DNA of 64,000 nucleotides from Opisthorchis felineus (GCA_004794785.1 SJOL01003166.1:25573-89572); one strand, 5' to 3'. Counted from the first letter of the stretch, positions 37,020 to 48,454 are shown. Translations and numbers: made by a program. Notes: generated by a model not told the origin, from the letters alone.

Positions 37020-38048
37020 GACTGTTATTGTTTACCTTGACAGAATCATCTGCTTGAACACAGCTCATCAACTAACCCATTCGTGTCCTTAATCTACCCG
37101 CAGATCAGTCCGCCGTGTACACAAAATGCTGGTTTACGATTGTCCTCAACGGACTGACCAAAAGAAGTCTCTCCTGCATGAAGACTCTTGTGGATAGGGG
37201 TATCATCACTAAGATTCCAGCTAAAATTGGTCATTTTTAGTATCCATTTTATGAGATGCACCTATAGTATGGCAATTGGTTAAAAGCAAGAACGTTCTTT
37301 CGATCGTGATTTGAAGGTAGCACTCGGCCAGAAAGGTTTCACCAAATTCTGGTTTGGTGATCTCAATAAATGCTTGATGTCATCAAAAGTGGATACCAGT
37401 ATAAAAGCAATTTATGTCACTTTAGCTTGGCAACGTCCAAAAGAAAAATAACCTTTTGGTTAGAACTATTAAGCTTCCAAGTTTCCGGAACTGAAATCAA
37501 TACAAGTTTTCAAATAGATGGGCTAGAGCCTTGTGCTCAAACACGGGTCTTCAAGGTTTCAGGTGTTTCTCGTGATTTTTGTAGCTGTCTTCATGGTTTT
37601 GGTGCCCACAACTTCGAAATTCAGGATTATTTCCCCCGATGACTAACGAGAAATGAAGAGGCTAGTTGTTCTGTCTCAGAGTGGTTTTTCAGCGCAGGAC
37701 GAATTAAGATTTTCTAATGGATAACAGATAACGTTAAACGCCATTTCACTACTGTTTATGGGAGTTGTATCTTTTTGGAAGAGCCGATGCTGGGGAAAAC
37801 CATTCTGTTTGTGAGTTCGATGTTCAGTGCTTTGAAAGCATCCACAACGGGGTTCGGTAGGTGGGAAGTTCGTGAACACACACTTTCGAACGGCGTGGAA
37901 CTTCTTATCCGAGCTACACACTGGTCTCGAATTGAATGCTAGATCCATAATGAACCTGGCCGATTAATGTTGAGGTTTGTTTCTCAATGCATTGAAGTGC
38001 ATCGAGCTAAAACTTCTACTTCGAGATGCCACTTTTGGGCTCATTCAC
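37020..38048. other. Unassigned; possible 3' part of the minus-strand gene at 38.5 kb
   Basis: A cysteine-rich minus-strand frame at 37948-37676 (RPVCSSDKKFHAVRKCVFTN, then PRCGCFQSTEH, then ICYPLENLNSSC) may be a further exon of the PAN-like gene. An AG at 37940 (GGATCTAG on the minus strand) gives a phase that fits the candidate exon at 38049-38234. No family is recognised. Confidence 0.25.
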
Positions 38049-38234
38049 CATGTGGTATGCTTAGAAGCCAGTTGATCGGTTCATTGAGTATCAAATCAGT
38101 TGGTACTGAGAAGAGCGTACAACCAAGTGAAAGTTGGAGTCCATACAGATCTCCGGTGTACCCCCGCCTTCTTGATAGAACGCTAGAATACTGTCTTCCC
38201 TCGGCCAGATATATTACTGCGATTTGTTTTTTTT
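38049..38234 (-). CDS. Candidate internal exon of the minus-strand PAN-like gene
   Basis: The acceptor is TTCCTGTTTCTCTATTTAG, with a strong pyrimidine tract. The open frame then reads VIYLAEGRQYSSVLSRRRG, YTGDLYGLQLSLGCTLFSVP and TDLILNEPINWLL, with a possible donor GTGAAT. It enters and leaves in phase 1. The upstream exon (38460-38726) leaves in phase 0, so they cannot be joined directly; either another exon lies between or one border is wrong. The function is unknown. Confidence 0.28.
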
Positions 38235-38459
38235 CTAAATAGAGAAACAGGAACTGGAAACCTGCCTGCTAAACGGAGGGGTAAACTCCACAAAGAGAGC
38301 AAAATTGTCAGCATTAAAAAACTAATGTTACAGAGTAGCAGATGGCACTGTCCGATTCAGAGGAAGGTTTTGATATGTGAGGTTGTGAAATTTGTCAATA
38401 TCAGGGTAGTGGTCACTAAAAGACCCCATCAATATTCCGTTGGAGCAAAAAAAACTTAC

Positions 38460-38726
38460 TTTTCGATCAAATCCAAAGCAGTCCGCATCTTCCTCGCATG
38501 CTGTGAAACATTTTTGAAGTGATTCAAGCTTGGACGTAAGCCTTGGGGTGCTGAACTCTAGGCGTGCCTTTGGCAACCAGTAGATCTGATGGCTTGGGCA
38601 TATATGATACATCTTGTGAATAACACCGATTGGAAAACAATCAAACAAGCTGTTTACAGCCGCAGACAGTACTGTACTAATGTTACACAGGAACCATAGA
38701 AGACAAAAGACTGAAGTCACTCGCAT
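38460..38726 (-). CDS. First exon of a predicted secreted or membrane protein with a PAN/apple-like module
   Basis: From ATG at 38726, MRVTSVFCLLWFLCNISTVLS is a good signal peptide, probably cut just before AAVNSLFDC. The frame continues to LQKCFTACEEDADCFGFDRK, the spacing of cysteines (C-x3-C-x5-C-x-GF) seen in PAN/apple domains, whose first half would be here. A consensus donor GTAAGT follows at 38459-38454 in phase 0. An in-frame ATG at 38789 would put 21 extra residues before the signal peptide and is less likely. PAN modules bind proteins or carbohydrates in extracellular proteins. Later exons are unresolved. Domain and gene are inference; signal peptide and donor are visible. Confidence 0.5.
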
Positions 38727-39353
38727 ATTTTTACAATTGGGCTCATCTTTCACAGGATAAGGGTAGAGCATGATCGAAAGGTTCACCAAATATCAGTCAG
38801 AGCATTCAAACATCAACCTCTCATTGGTCAGTGCTCTGTGTCTACTCGTCACCAATAGCTGTCACAGATATTCCAATTCAGACTTGCATAAAAAAAGTGG
38901 TTTGTCACACAAATGTAATGTCGGTTCGCTTTCCTGTAATCTCAACATGTGAGTTGTATTCTCAGACAATAAGCCCAGCAATAAATCTACCGATTGTTAC
39001 CAAACTTTTCCGAAAATAAGCTACCTTGTTTTCAGAACTTTCGGTGAGAGCACTGATTTGCGGCACGAATTAAACAAACGACCTCTGGGTGCAGCGTCCC
39101 TAAATAGGTGATTTTTCTAAATCACCGGATAGCTGTGGTAAGGATGAACCAAGACAAAAAGACAGTGCTCAAAATGATCTTGAATGCTTATCTTGTAAGG
39201 GGATTCCACTGTTTTTTCATATCACTACTATAACTTTTAATTCAGCAGTTTTACTGGCTTGATTTTTACATCGGAGCAGCTACGAACAGACATTCAGGCC
39301 TGCGAGCCTAAAGCTCAGCCACCTATTGCTGTTGGCAATATATCGAGATATAT

Positions 39354-39585
39354 CGACAACCACACTCATTCGCATGTCAATTTGGTTTTTACGGGAGATT
39401 TATGAGTCTCGTGTGAAAACCAGATTGATATGCAAATGAGTGTATTTGTCGAAATCTGACCAATTGGGGTTCAAGTAGAACGTAAGGTTGACGGAAACTC
39501 GGGGACTGCACCTACCTGATTAGCCCCAAGAAAGGTGAAACCGGGCGTGGGCTGTCAAACAGTTTTCAGCAAACTTTTGAGTAGT
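39354..39585 (+). repeat. Hammerhead repeat family, foldback copy
   Basis: Begins with a near-perfect palindrome (39354-39451): the left arm starts CGACAACCACACTCATTCGC and the right arm ends GCAAATGAGTGTATTTGTCG, with almost no loop. The right arm runs on into the ribozyme (39511-39551) and the downstream part (AGTTTTCAGCAAACTTTTGA). The RNA would fold into a hairpin of nearly 50 pairs followed by the ribozyme. Confidence 0.75.
39511..39551 (+). ncRNA. Hammerhead ribozyme, degenerate copy
   Basis: Stem I strands CCTAC (39511-39515) and GTGGG (39547-39551) are intact. The core reads CTGATTA (39516-39522), so catalytic G8 is replaced. GAAAC (39537-39541) is intact. The cleavage triplet is GGC instead of GTC. 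Two core changes make it inactive. Confidence 0.6.
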
Positions 39586-41147
39586 TTCCTTCCTGAAAAT
39601 ATCGAAGTATTGCTAACTTTGGTACGTTACTCGTTTGTAGAACAGGTGAATGTTTATCTATTGGCCGGGTTAGGAGATTTCAATCGAATTAGACAGATGA
39701 GCGTCGTATGAAAGGAAGTGGTTGTACACCATCAAACAGTTGTATTGGAGGTGCAGTCGTTAGATGGAGGGTAATCAGATCGCAAGAACACCGCTGTGCC
39801 TAACCACCTTGGTAAAACTAACTTTTCTTCCACAAATAGTTTTTATTTCATTCATTTTAGGACCATTTTGTTCTGGCAGATCCAAGTAATCGAACCTAAT
39901 CCGAATAAAGTTTGGTGTAGGCGTCTCTAATAGTTCGCTCGAATTTACCTCTCCCCGCCCCATTACAGCTTCGTTCCTAAAGGCAGGACACAAGAATTAT
40001 TGGGCACCTGAACGATATCCAGTTCTATAACACTCACACACTCACAGATCTGTTACCCTAGTATTATCCGTTTGTGACCTCTGGCCACACACAACCTGTC
40101 GCCGTATGGTACGCATCTTATGGAAAGGTCAGTGCACCGGTCACTATAAAAGTTTCAAACCCTTCCACAACAGGACAGAGGAAATGTACTAAAATTAAAC
40201 TGGTGGTATTAGGTTCTCCTGAACACAGAGTTACAGGTCACGTCACCGGATTTCAAAAGCCTCATCCATCAATAACAACTTGAAACTAACTAGTTCTGAT
40301 TGAATTGAAGGTCTCCGGTAAGTGACACGGAAAATAGCTGCTTTCCTGGTAGAATGATCATCCTCAGTCAGGTGTAACGCGATGGCATTGGGGCGCAAGT
40401 TTTTTGTCCTACGTCTCAGTGAAGTACAGTTGTTTTCTCGTATTCTGTATGTTAAACGCCTTGCCGTATGACCAACGCAGGATGCTGAGCACACGAATGA
40501 TTACACGTAAAAGCTGGTTCCAGTCTTCTATAATATGTTGCGTGATTTTTTCATCAAACCAACATCTTTACTACTTACACAATTGGATATCGTTCCTAAG
40601 TGTGTGCGGTCAAGAAAAAACGAAACGACGCAACTTTCACAAAATTTTGTCAGTTTCTTCCGTGTTACTTTGTTCATTATTTACCCAATAGTACTGAATT
40701 TTAGCAAATTTTTCAGATTTGTAGTTTTTGGTTCATCTGACTTCACTCCAGCTGGTACGATGAGCCAACATACTGTATGATACCATTTAACAAGGTCCCA
40801 GAAATCAATACCGCCTCGGATTGACGCCGCACCTAGTCAACATAAAGTTGGCCGTGCAATAAGACCGATTCTTAGCCGACTGGACCACAGTTGATGTATG
40901 CAGGCAACATGGAGTTGCCGTAAAATGTTTCATAATTTTTCACTGCAAGATAGCCCTTCAGTGTGGTACAGTCGCTAAAGTTGACCCTTCTCACCTAGCT
41001 TGAGACGTGATGTTTGGAACGTAAATGCTGAGTGGGCCCCGAGCCAACCTCAGTCAAGCATGTCTGTTGAGTTCTTTTTGCCAATACATGCTTTTGTGGA
41101 ATGCGGTCCCCAAAGTGTATCTCGCTCCTGAATTAGTGCCTACCTAG

Positions 41148-41500
41148 AGAAATACACTCATTTGCATACCTATTTGGTTTTTGACGGAGCACTCGTCTGA
41201 AAACCAGCTAAATATCTCGTTTATGATGTTCTTAAGCAAGAATATGAATCAGAGATTCAGCTGGGTTCCGTTCCAGGCGAGTCTCCCGTCAGAACCAAAT
41301 TGGTATGCAACTGAGTGCATTTCGCTAAGTTGTGAAGTTTGGGTTTAGGCAGAACATAAGGTTGATGAAAAAACTCAGGGACTGCTCCTATCTGATGAGC
41401 CTTAAAGAAGGGCGAAACCAGTCGTGGCTGCCGAAGAGCTTTCAGCAATCGTATGAGTAGTGCGTTACGTCTATATTTGGTGCCTATCTACTTGTTTCCA
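41148..41500 (+). repeat. Hammerhead repeat family, foldback copy with intact ribozyme core
   Basis: Inverted arms at 41148-41199 (AATACACTCATTTGCATACC...) and 41274-41325 (...TTGGTATGCAACTGAGTGC) enclose a further, partly paired loop containing a decayed CTCGTTTATGATGTTCTT. The right arm leads into GGGTTTAGGCAGAACATAAG, the ribozyme and AGCAATCGTATGAGTAGTG. It is a head-to-head copy like those at 39.4 and 35.3 kb. Confidence 0.78.
41387..41427 (+). ncRNA. Hammerhead ribozyme, type I, catalytic core intact
   Basis: CTGATGA at 41392-41398; stem II GCCT/GGGC (41399-41402 with 41410-41413, including one G-U pair) around an AAAGAA-type loop; GAAAC at 41414-41418; minimal helix III ACC/AGT; cleavage triplet GTC (41421-41423); stem I CTAT (41388-41391) with GTGG (41424-41427), two of the four pairs being G-U. 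All conserved core residues are present, with predicted cleavage after 41423. The very short helix III suggests action as a dimer or in tandem RNA, as known for Penelope-like and retrozyme hammerheads. Confidence 0.75.
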
Positions 41501-44500
41501 TGACCATTGCATGCAGTGAAATGCCCAAACTCTCCTGTAGGTAACTCGCGTAAAAGTGGCTCAAAAATGCCGGTTATTCTGTGAAAGCTTATATCGCGTC
41601 TGATTGACTATTCAGTCCGATTTGGCGTCCAACTGCAGTAGAGGATCCGTATTTACATACTCTGCAGCGTTGCTCTCTCAACTCTGCTGATTTTTGCCGT
41701 GAAGCTCATCCACGTCTTTTCTCTGGAGCGAACGCGCCAAGTTGTATTTCAGACCTCATGGTGCATCCGAATACCTCCGATAAGCGCATAGGCATCTGAA
41801 AGTTTTTGAAGCAATTAAGAATGAACACAAAAGCACTAAGTACTACACGCTGAGACTCGTTTCCAAAGTTTATTTATTCAATTCGCGTCCACCCAGCTTA
41901 CTTCATCTTGCAATTCGTGCACAAATGTAACCGAAAAATTCTTCTTTGGCGGTATCTAACACATCATCTCGAAAAGCATCGTAATTTTAAGAATATAACA
42001 TTAGGGTTGTAATAAACTGACGGCTTAGTTGGGCATTTCTGGGCCACAAAATAGGAAAACTTTTGGGTAGGAAATCAAGCAAAACTTCATTTTTCAGTTA
42101 TCTTTATATACTTCGCTGGTAGCAAGAACATATAGATGGCAGAAAATAAACCTAAAAAGATTTCGCAAACTTGGAGAGGAGGATACGTTTTGGATGACCG
42201 CAAGGCATAAATACGAGAAGAGCTGGTGATATCTGATCACCTTCCACCGAATGAAAATTAAGATTGCGATCTTTTGTAATCGAAAAAATAGCCAAGCACG
42301 AAATGTCGAGTTGTTTATTCGTCATTGAGTGGGCCATAATTCATTCTTTGGGTAGTGAAAAAACGGAACTCATCAGAGTTACCTTGTCGTTGCAGCATTT
42401 TAACAAGCGCAAGTGGTTATTGATATTGAATATTCTTCAAATCAAAGACTATCCCAGGTACAAATTGCAACACCTCGGAGTTTGTTTGCAGGTTTTCATA
42501 GTAATTCAGAAATATGGGAGTGTAGTAAACGCAGTTGAAGTGTAAGATCGTTCGTGCTTGCGGAAGGAGACCCGGCAGCTCTTGGAACTCACATGGGTAC
42601 AAAAGGTGAATTATTTAGGAAAACATTGAATAGCAACTCAGTATCCTTAACTGACATGCTTCCGTCAGCGAACAGTTCAGCTTCAAAATCTTGTTTGCGT
42701 TGGTTCAACTTCTCAGGCTGTCGTAAGCCCAACGAAAGCTGAAGTCCACTTTCAAACTGATACATTCAAAGTCCGTTTCCTTCCTGTCATTATCCCAATG
42801 AGCTGGAAAAAACTCTTATTGTGATGTTTTGTCGTATTAAAGCGAGACTAATTTGTCTCCTTTCTATCCAACAACACGTCGATTAAACAGTGAAGGGTTT
42901 AGTCACTGCACCACCAAAATCTTAAGTGAACACTTCCAAAAGTGTAGATGACATTGTACAGACATCTGCTCAGGAAATGTCTAGTGAAGGCACGTAGATT
43001 TCCGTGCAAGACGCTCTCAGACGCAACCACTTCAAATCCGAATTTGCATCTGTTCAACAGTAACTGTTGGTGGTTAAAAGACATATACGAGGTAGCACAT
43101 TCTGGAACCGACTGGTATATCGTGCATGTTTTCCCCAGTGTAAAATTCTGACTCAGATGATACTCTAAACATTATTTCATTAATGCTTGCCCGTCCTTCA
43201 CAGTCCAATCGGTAGATGGATGCCCGAGCCCTGGCAGACCCCTAACCAACCGTTAGTCGACTGGTTGGAGTTGGTCGCGGAGTGACATGGTCCGCACGTC
43301 TGTTCTGGGAAATATGTCCCCAGCGAATGGGGTTGTTTTGCCTGGACCACCATCGTTACCACCGAAACCTGAGCTACGCGAGACGAACTGGCAAGTGGTG
43401 TTTTTGGAAGGCTATTTTAACCACTTCGCTCTCACTATTGAAGACGAGAAAACATGTCACAGTTCGAAGGCGTATAAGCGGTGGAATATGTTTATGAATA
43501 ACAATTAACAATATTCACCCAAGCGGTGGTTATCGCTTAGGCTGCGTAGTGTACCTAAGCTCCCACGGACCGAAACATCATACCACGTAGAGACCAACGG
43601 CAAGCAGCGATCCCCAGGAATGTTTGAAGGTGATGGAGCTGACACGAGACTTCCTTTCTGCTTTCTGCATATCAGTGAGTGTAGGAATCCTTCGGGTTAT
43701 ATGTTAGGTACACTAAGGGTTACCGTGTACATATACTAAAATATCTTCACAAGTAAACATATCTAGACACAGATTCACCCAGAAAATTGATAACTATCTT
43801 GAAGTGTTTAAGGGTAAACTCGGTCACGCCAGAATCATGACTTCCCTAAATTAAGACGATCAAGGAAACTGAATGCTCCTTACCACTGGACCACTGAGGG
43901 CTTGCCCACACGGTATGGAACACATTGAAAGATTGTGCTTCAAGCTACATTTCCTGGGTGGGAGTAGGTAACAACGTCCCCAGGCTATACATATTTTGGG
44001 CTTAAGAATGTGGCACGATTTATGACAGAGGAACTCATTGGACCAAGTCTACTTATAAAACAGACAGCATCTGTATCCAAGAAACTTCGCGAACTGACCG
44101 TTGCTTAATGCAAGCCAGACCGTAGGCTGCGAAGCCGTACCTGGGAAAGACGGCGAAATATAGGCCGTCTGGAGAGAATGACACGAAGCTTTATCAAACA
44201 TTCTGATAAACGGTTCAATTCGCCCTCAACGTCAAGCGTTCCAGGCAGCAGGTCAACGCCTATGAGCTGCGTCCCACTTCCGCCAGGTACCACAACGAGT
44301 GATGAGTTGTACAACACCGGTGACGACCGCCGCCCGGTTCTCATTATTCACGTCACCTTACCAGTTTTCACAGTATTAGTTACTGACATCTTAAAGCTAA
44401 CCGGTAAACAAGCTGGTCTTCGCGCATCCGTGATGCTGCATTCAAGTTTGTTTGCTGCATTTCCAAAACCATAATACAGGATCAATGTACGATAATAAAG

Positions 44501-46197
44501 ATGACAGCACCTTTGCTGTCTATAAGTTATCTTTCGTGAACCCTACATTATTTTACAGCTGTTTGCACCAAGCTGAGTCCTTTTCTTGGTCGGAGACCTG
44601 TTATCCCCGGGCCATATGCATACTGACTTCCATGTGGACTTTAACTGGTCAAAACGCCAACAGCCATTTGTTTATATTATCTGCTAACGTACCAACCAGA
44701 TTTGGAGGGAAGCTTTAGAGAGAACGTCTCATTCTTTTACCCAGTGAGAGTTTCGCCAGTCTCATCCCGGAGGCCTCACGAGTTGGAAATGAACATTATC
44801 ATTATTACTAATCACCACACGAACAGTGATTTAGCGTAGATTTAGCGTAGATCACATGTTGCACCGATGACTGAATGATGAGCGTCTTTCAAAACTCCAG
44901 CTGCTCCCCAGAAGTGTTGGGCTTATATGAATTGATCATCGCCGCGAGAAGGCGCTGAGTACCATTTTATCAAAGGGGGTCCCGAGGGAGATTTCTCGGG
45001 TCATTCCGGAAGACGTACGGCATAAAGAGGCTTGATCAGCCATCTGCAAAACTCGCCGCCTACCACGCCAAAACACTATGGATGCTGCACACTTTAAATC
45101 ATATAATATGATGGCACGAAAATATTTAGGCTGGATTCAACTTCCGGTGCATAGCCGTGAGGAAATCTGGAGTCACGAAGTTTGAGGTACTGCGAATTTG
45201 ACGTAACCCATATAGGATCTATCTGGAAGCCAAAGCCGGATGTGGACCGCGGCTTTTCAAGTGAAGCCATTTCCAAATTACAAAAATGTGACGGAGAATG
45301 GGTGTCTGGTCAAATTGATCGATTTACTGTTTAGCGATGAGCAGTTTGTCTATGCGTTGCTCATTACACCTGCCCGTGCTGATGCCTGCTTTTGCAACCT
45401 CGATGGCTCGACGATTTTCCCATTAGGAAGTCTCTGAACCTATAAGCTTGTAACGTACCGACAGGAGTTTGCTGCTTTTGGCCTATAACCAAGATGAAAA
45501 TGACCGAATCAAGAAAGAACAAAACGTGCTGTTGCATTCTACATAAATTTACAACAAATTAGGCTCTAATCACTTGATGAAATTACGGAATCTCGTGACA
45601 GATTATTACACGAGTAAAAAAGTACGGCATATCTGATGGCTCGAGGTCAAGACACTGCTAGGATCCGAACGGGTGCGATCAACAGCTATATGTGAATTGA
45701 GAACGAGCGCACAAACTCCAAGATATGGCGCGAATCCAGCCACTCTTGGCGCAGACAGGAGAGAACGACACCTCGGGAAGGGAGGTTTCGCTGCCTCAAA
45801 CAAATGCAGAGTATAGCAGGAGTAACGTTCTATATATATCTTCAACAACCTGGGAGAACGATAGATACGTTTACACCCACAAAGCGCAACCAGTAATAGG
45901 AAAATGTGCAACATGGCGTAAATGGAACGGAAATTCAAATTTCAATTTTCTGATAAATATCTTTGGCGATAACTCAACAAGTAAACGATTCTTGGGGATA
46001 TTTTATGCCCAACAGATACACTGAATTACCATGCACAATTCGGAGCGTGGCCAGAAGGACCGGCACTCGACGCCGCAATCTTAATTCTGTGCCGCCAAAC
46101 GTTTGTACGCACCACTGGTGAAGATTTCTGGATATCTGCATACACGATAACTTGTGGTCGGCTCCCATGGGCTGGGACGTTTACCACACTGCTATGG
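41501..46197. other. No complete gene; scattered weak coding candidates
   Basis: Several frames look protein-like but lack supporting splice structure: minus-strand 42337-42152 and 45276-45094 (CUB-like phrases) and 45938-45606 (a signal-peptide-like start MLHIFLLLVALCG), and plus-strand 42948-43151 and 43287-43508. None is called as a gene. A tandem TTTAGCGTAGAT duplication lies near 44831-44852. Confidence 0.3.
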
Positions 46198-46531
46198 TCA
46201 TGATGCAGCATCAGTCGTAATACCGGGGAGGGTAGTTGTCAGAAGATCCTGCTGTGAGAAGGAGCCCAAATTAAGTGTTTTTGTAAATGCCCTTTTATAT
46301 AGTATCTGACCATAGCTTGGTGCGCCGTGCACATCAACATAGGTGTAGAATACACAGTAAAATCCCTGAGAAGCACGAAATATCATCGCCGGCCTTGTTA
46401 CCGAGTGGAAGATCTGGGAGCCTCTGATGTTATTGACACGGGTTGGATCGCAGTTTTATCACGACTTAAGGTGTTCCATGGCCAGTAAAACGAGCCTGAT
46501 CTTATCATATAAGGTTTGGAATTTCAAGCTA
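46198..46531 (-). pseudogene. Possible broken CUB-like domain
   Basis: The minus-strand frame reads SLKFQTLYDKIRLVLLAMEH, then two consecutive stops (46461-46456), then NCDPTRVNN, HSVTRPAMIFRASQGFYCVF and YTYVD. The order (a strand ending IRLVLLA, an NCD, then a C-terminal GFYCVFYTYV) resembles the second half of a CUB domain (IxLxF..., CxxD, GFxAxY). The two stops in the middle make it non-coding as it stands, unless a sequencing error or unusual splicing is involved. Weak similarity only. Confidence 0.28.
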
Positions 46532-46914
46532 GCTTTGTTCTGGCCACCGCAGCAGCTTCAATCGCCGATGGTCTGTGGGCGGTACGGGTGGATGGCCATC
46601 TAATATATGTTGTAGTTGGCGTAAGCTACATGTGAATAAATCAGTGCCCGTGGAAAATTCACTGGTTAGATTGCTGGAGAAAGTTATGTATTAAAGGCAA
46701 TAGTTTGAAACTATGCTCGTCTCTGAGCACGCGACTATGCTCGTCTGTCAACATCTCTAGGCATTGATGTGCCTCGTCTCGTCGTCCCTAATAAGGGAGA
46801 CGGTAACAATCATCACGGTTGAATTTGGGGACAATTGTCATTATACTTCACTTCCAGTTGATGGATACACTTCCCCTGCCTCGTTTCTAACCATCTCTTG
46901 GGGGTGCAACAAAG

Positions 46915-47400
46915 GGCTCACCAGACCGAAACGATGATTCGAAGACAACAATGGCTGGGCAATGAAAGTTTGTTCAACTTTCCTAGTGCGCCGCTCTTAG
47001 GTTTTTTACATTCCATACGCTGCTGAGTGCACCGAAGCACTGTAAAATCGGCCTTGGCAGATAGACTAATGTAATATCTGCACCTCACGTGAAGCACGTT
47101 GAAGGAGGTTGATCTGGCCCTTTCGGTTCGGATGAATATATCTTCCAGACCAAGACAATCGGAAATTTTGTCTCTCAGTTCAGTCGGTTCATCCGTAAGC
47201 ACTGGTCTTGTGTTCCAGCCCAGCCAGTCTTGCAACAACGCCCTGCACTTTGCAGATTTTCAGCATACAAAAACTAGTAATACAGAGCTATTTAGATTTT
47301 CAGTACACAGAGATTCCACGTCATCTCGTTCCAGCTAAGCTACGTCGTCGAGATATTCGAGTTACGCAGGTGACATCTAGGGGGCATTCGTACCCCGTGG
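46915..47400 (-). mobile_element. RTE-like retrotransposon fragment (RT C-terminal region)
   Basis: The minus-strand frame reads LLQDWLGWNTRPVLTDEPTE, then RTERARSTSFNVLHVRCR and YISLSAKADF, matching the LLQDWVGSNPSLVLADELVE...IGKARAAFVNLLHLWRRRD...LSVKGR stretch of the element at 53930-58157. Upstream (about 47240-47320) is a decayed LNxSASRFGMRFAPAKCK segment. Truncated at both ends. Confidence 0.7.
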
Positions 47401-48454
47401 AAGGAAGAGATTGAGGATGAGCCTGATAAGATCATATAGATGGCGGTGTCAGAAGAAATATGGGGACGGCCTTGCCTGACACCAGTGAATGTAGTGAATC
47501 GAAGAAATCACAGAGTCCCCGCTGGAGTCTGCGCATTGTGTCTTAAGGATACAAAATAACTTATGAAGGGCTCTTGTGCGCCATGGACACCACTACTGAT
47601 CCTGAAGGTCCGCGGGGTTAAAGACAGTTTTCGTGTCAACTAGTAACACCATTAGTATTCACTTAAAGTAGTGTCGGTGTTCCCGAACCTGTCGGAGTGT
47701 GAATGGGTGATTCGTGCTCTCCATCGCAAAACACTACCCAGCATGGTTAGCACGGAGCACCCTCTCACTATTCACTAAGCAATAAGAACTTTCCATACCA
47801 TAGCTACTGGGCTAATGCCACGATGCCTTCACAGTGTTCACTCTTCCCTTTTCAAATCGCCCCATTCACCCGGCTCTTTCTCCGCACTGCACGTAGCACA
47901 AATAAGTGTAATGAGATTCGAAACCAACTTCTCAGCCTTCTCTGAAGATGACTGTAATATCCCGGCGGTTATGGATCTCACAGGACGAATGCGGCTATTA
48001 GATTATACGCAGTTAGTAACCAGTAGGAGCAGACAGACGTGGGCAGCAGATGATGTATTGGGGACTGATAGGAACTGGTTCTACAGACAAACGGGTCAGT
48101 AAGCATCGTAATTAGGCAAACGTACAATCAATAATGACGCAATCAGCAGGAGCGGAAAATAGTCACTGAAACAGCAGGGATTTCTAGAAGCAACAACAAG
48201 TAAGCAATAAACGATGTACAAACATACATATACGGGCAGTCTGTCAGTGTGAGCTGGCCGTATAGAGAGATAACGGCGCAGAAAATCAGTACGTTTGGGA
48301 TGTAAGGGACTGTCTTTCGGTTGGCGGCGGGACGCGGTAGCTTGTGTCCTGTGACAAGCCGGATTGTGCGGTTTCGCCCGTTTAAAACAAATCTCTCAAA
48401 AGGCTGTCTGGTAGGTGCGGTATATGGGTAATACAAAAAATGGACCCGTCTGGG

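Noticed and set aside
43287..43508. Plus-strand frame with LPGPPSLPPKPELRETNWQ
   Set aside because: It looks protein-like, but there is no acceptor or donor in a consistent phase and no known domain.
44105..44344. Minus-strand frame with GGSGTQLIGVDLLPGTLDVE as an exon
   Set aside because: The opposite strand is equally open over the same interval, and neither has splice or domain support.
45606..45938. Signal-peptide-like start MLHIFLLLVALCG as a first exon of a CUB gene
   Set aside because: The only nearby donor (GTGTAAAC) is weak, and its phase does not join in frame to the CUB-like segment at 45276-45094.
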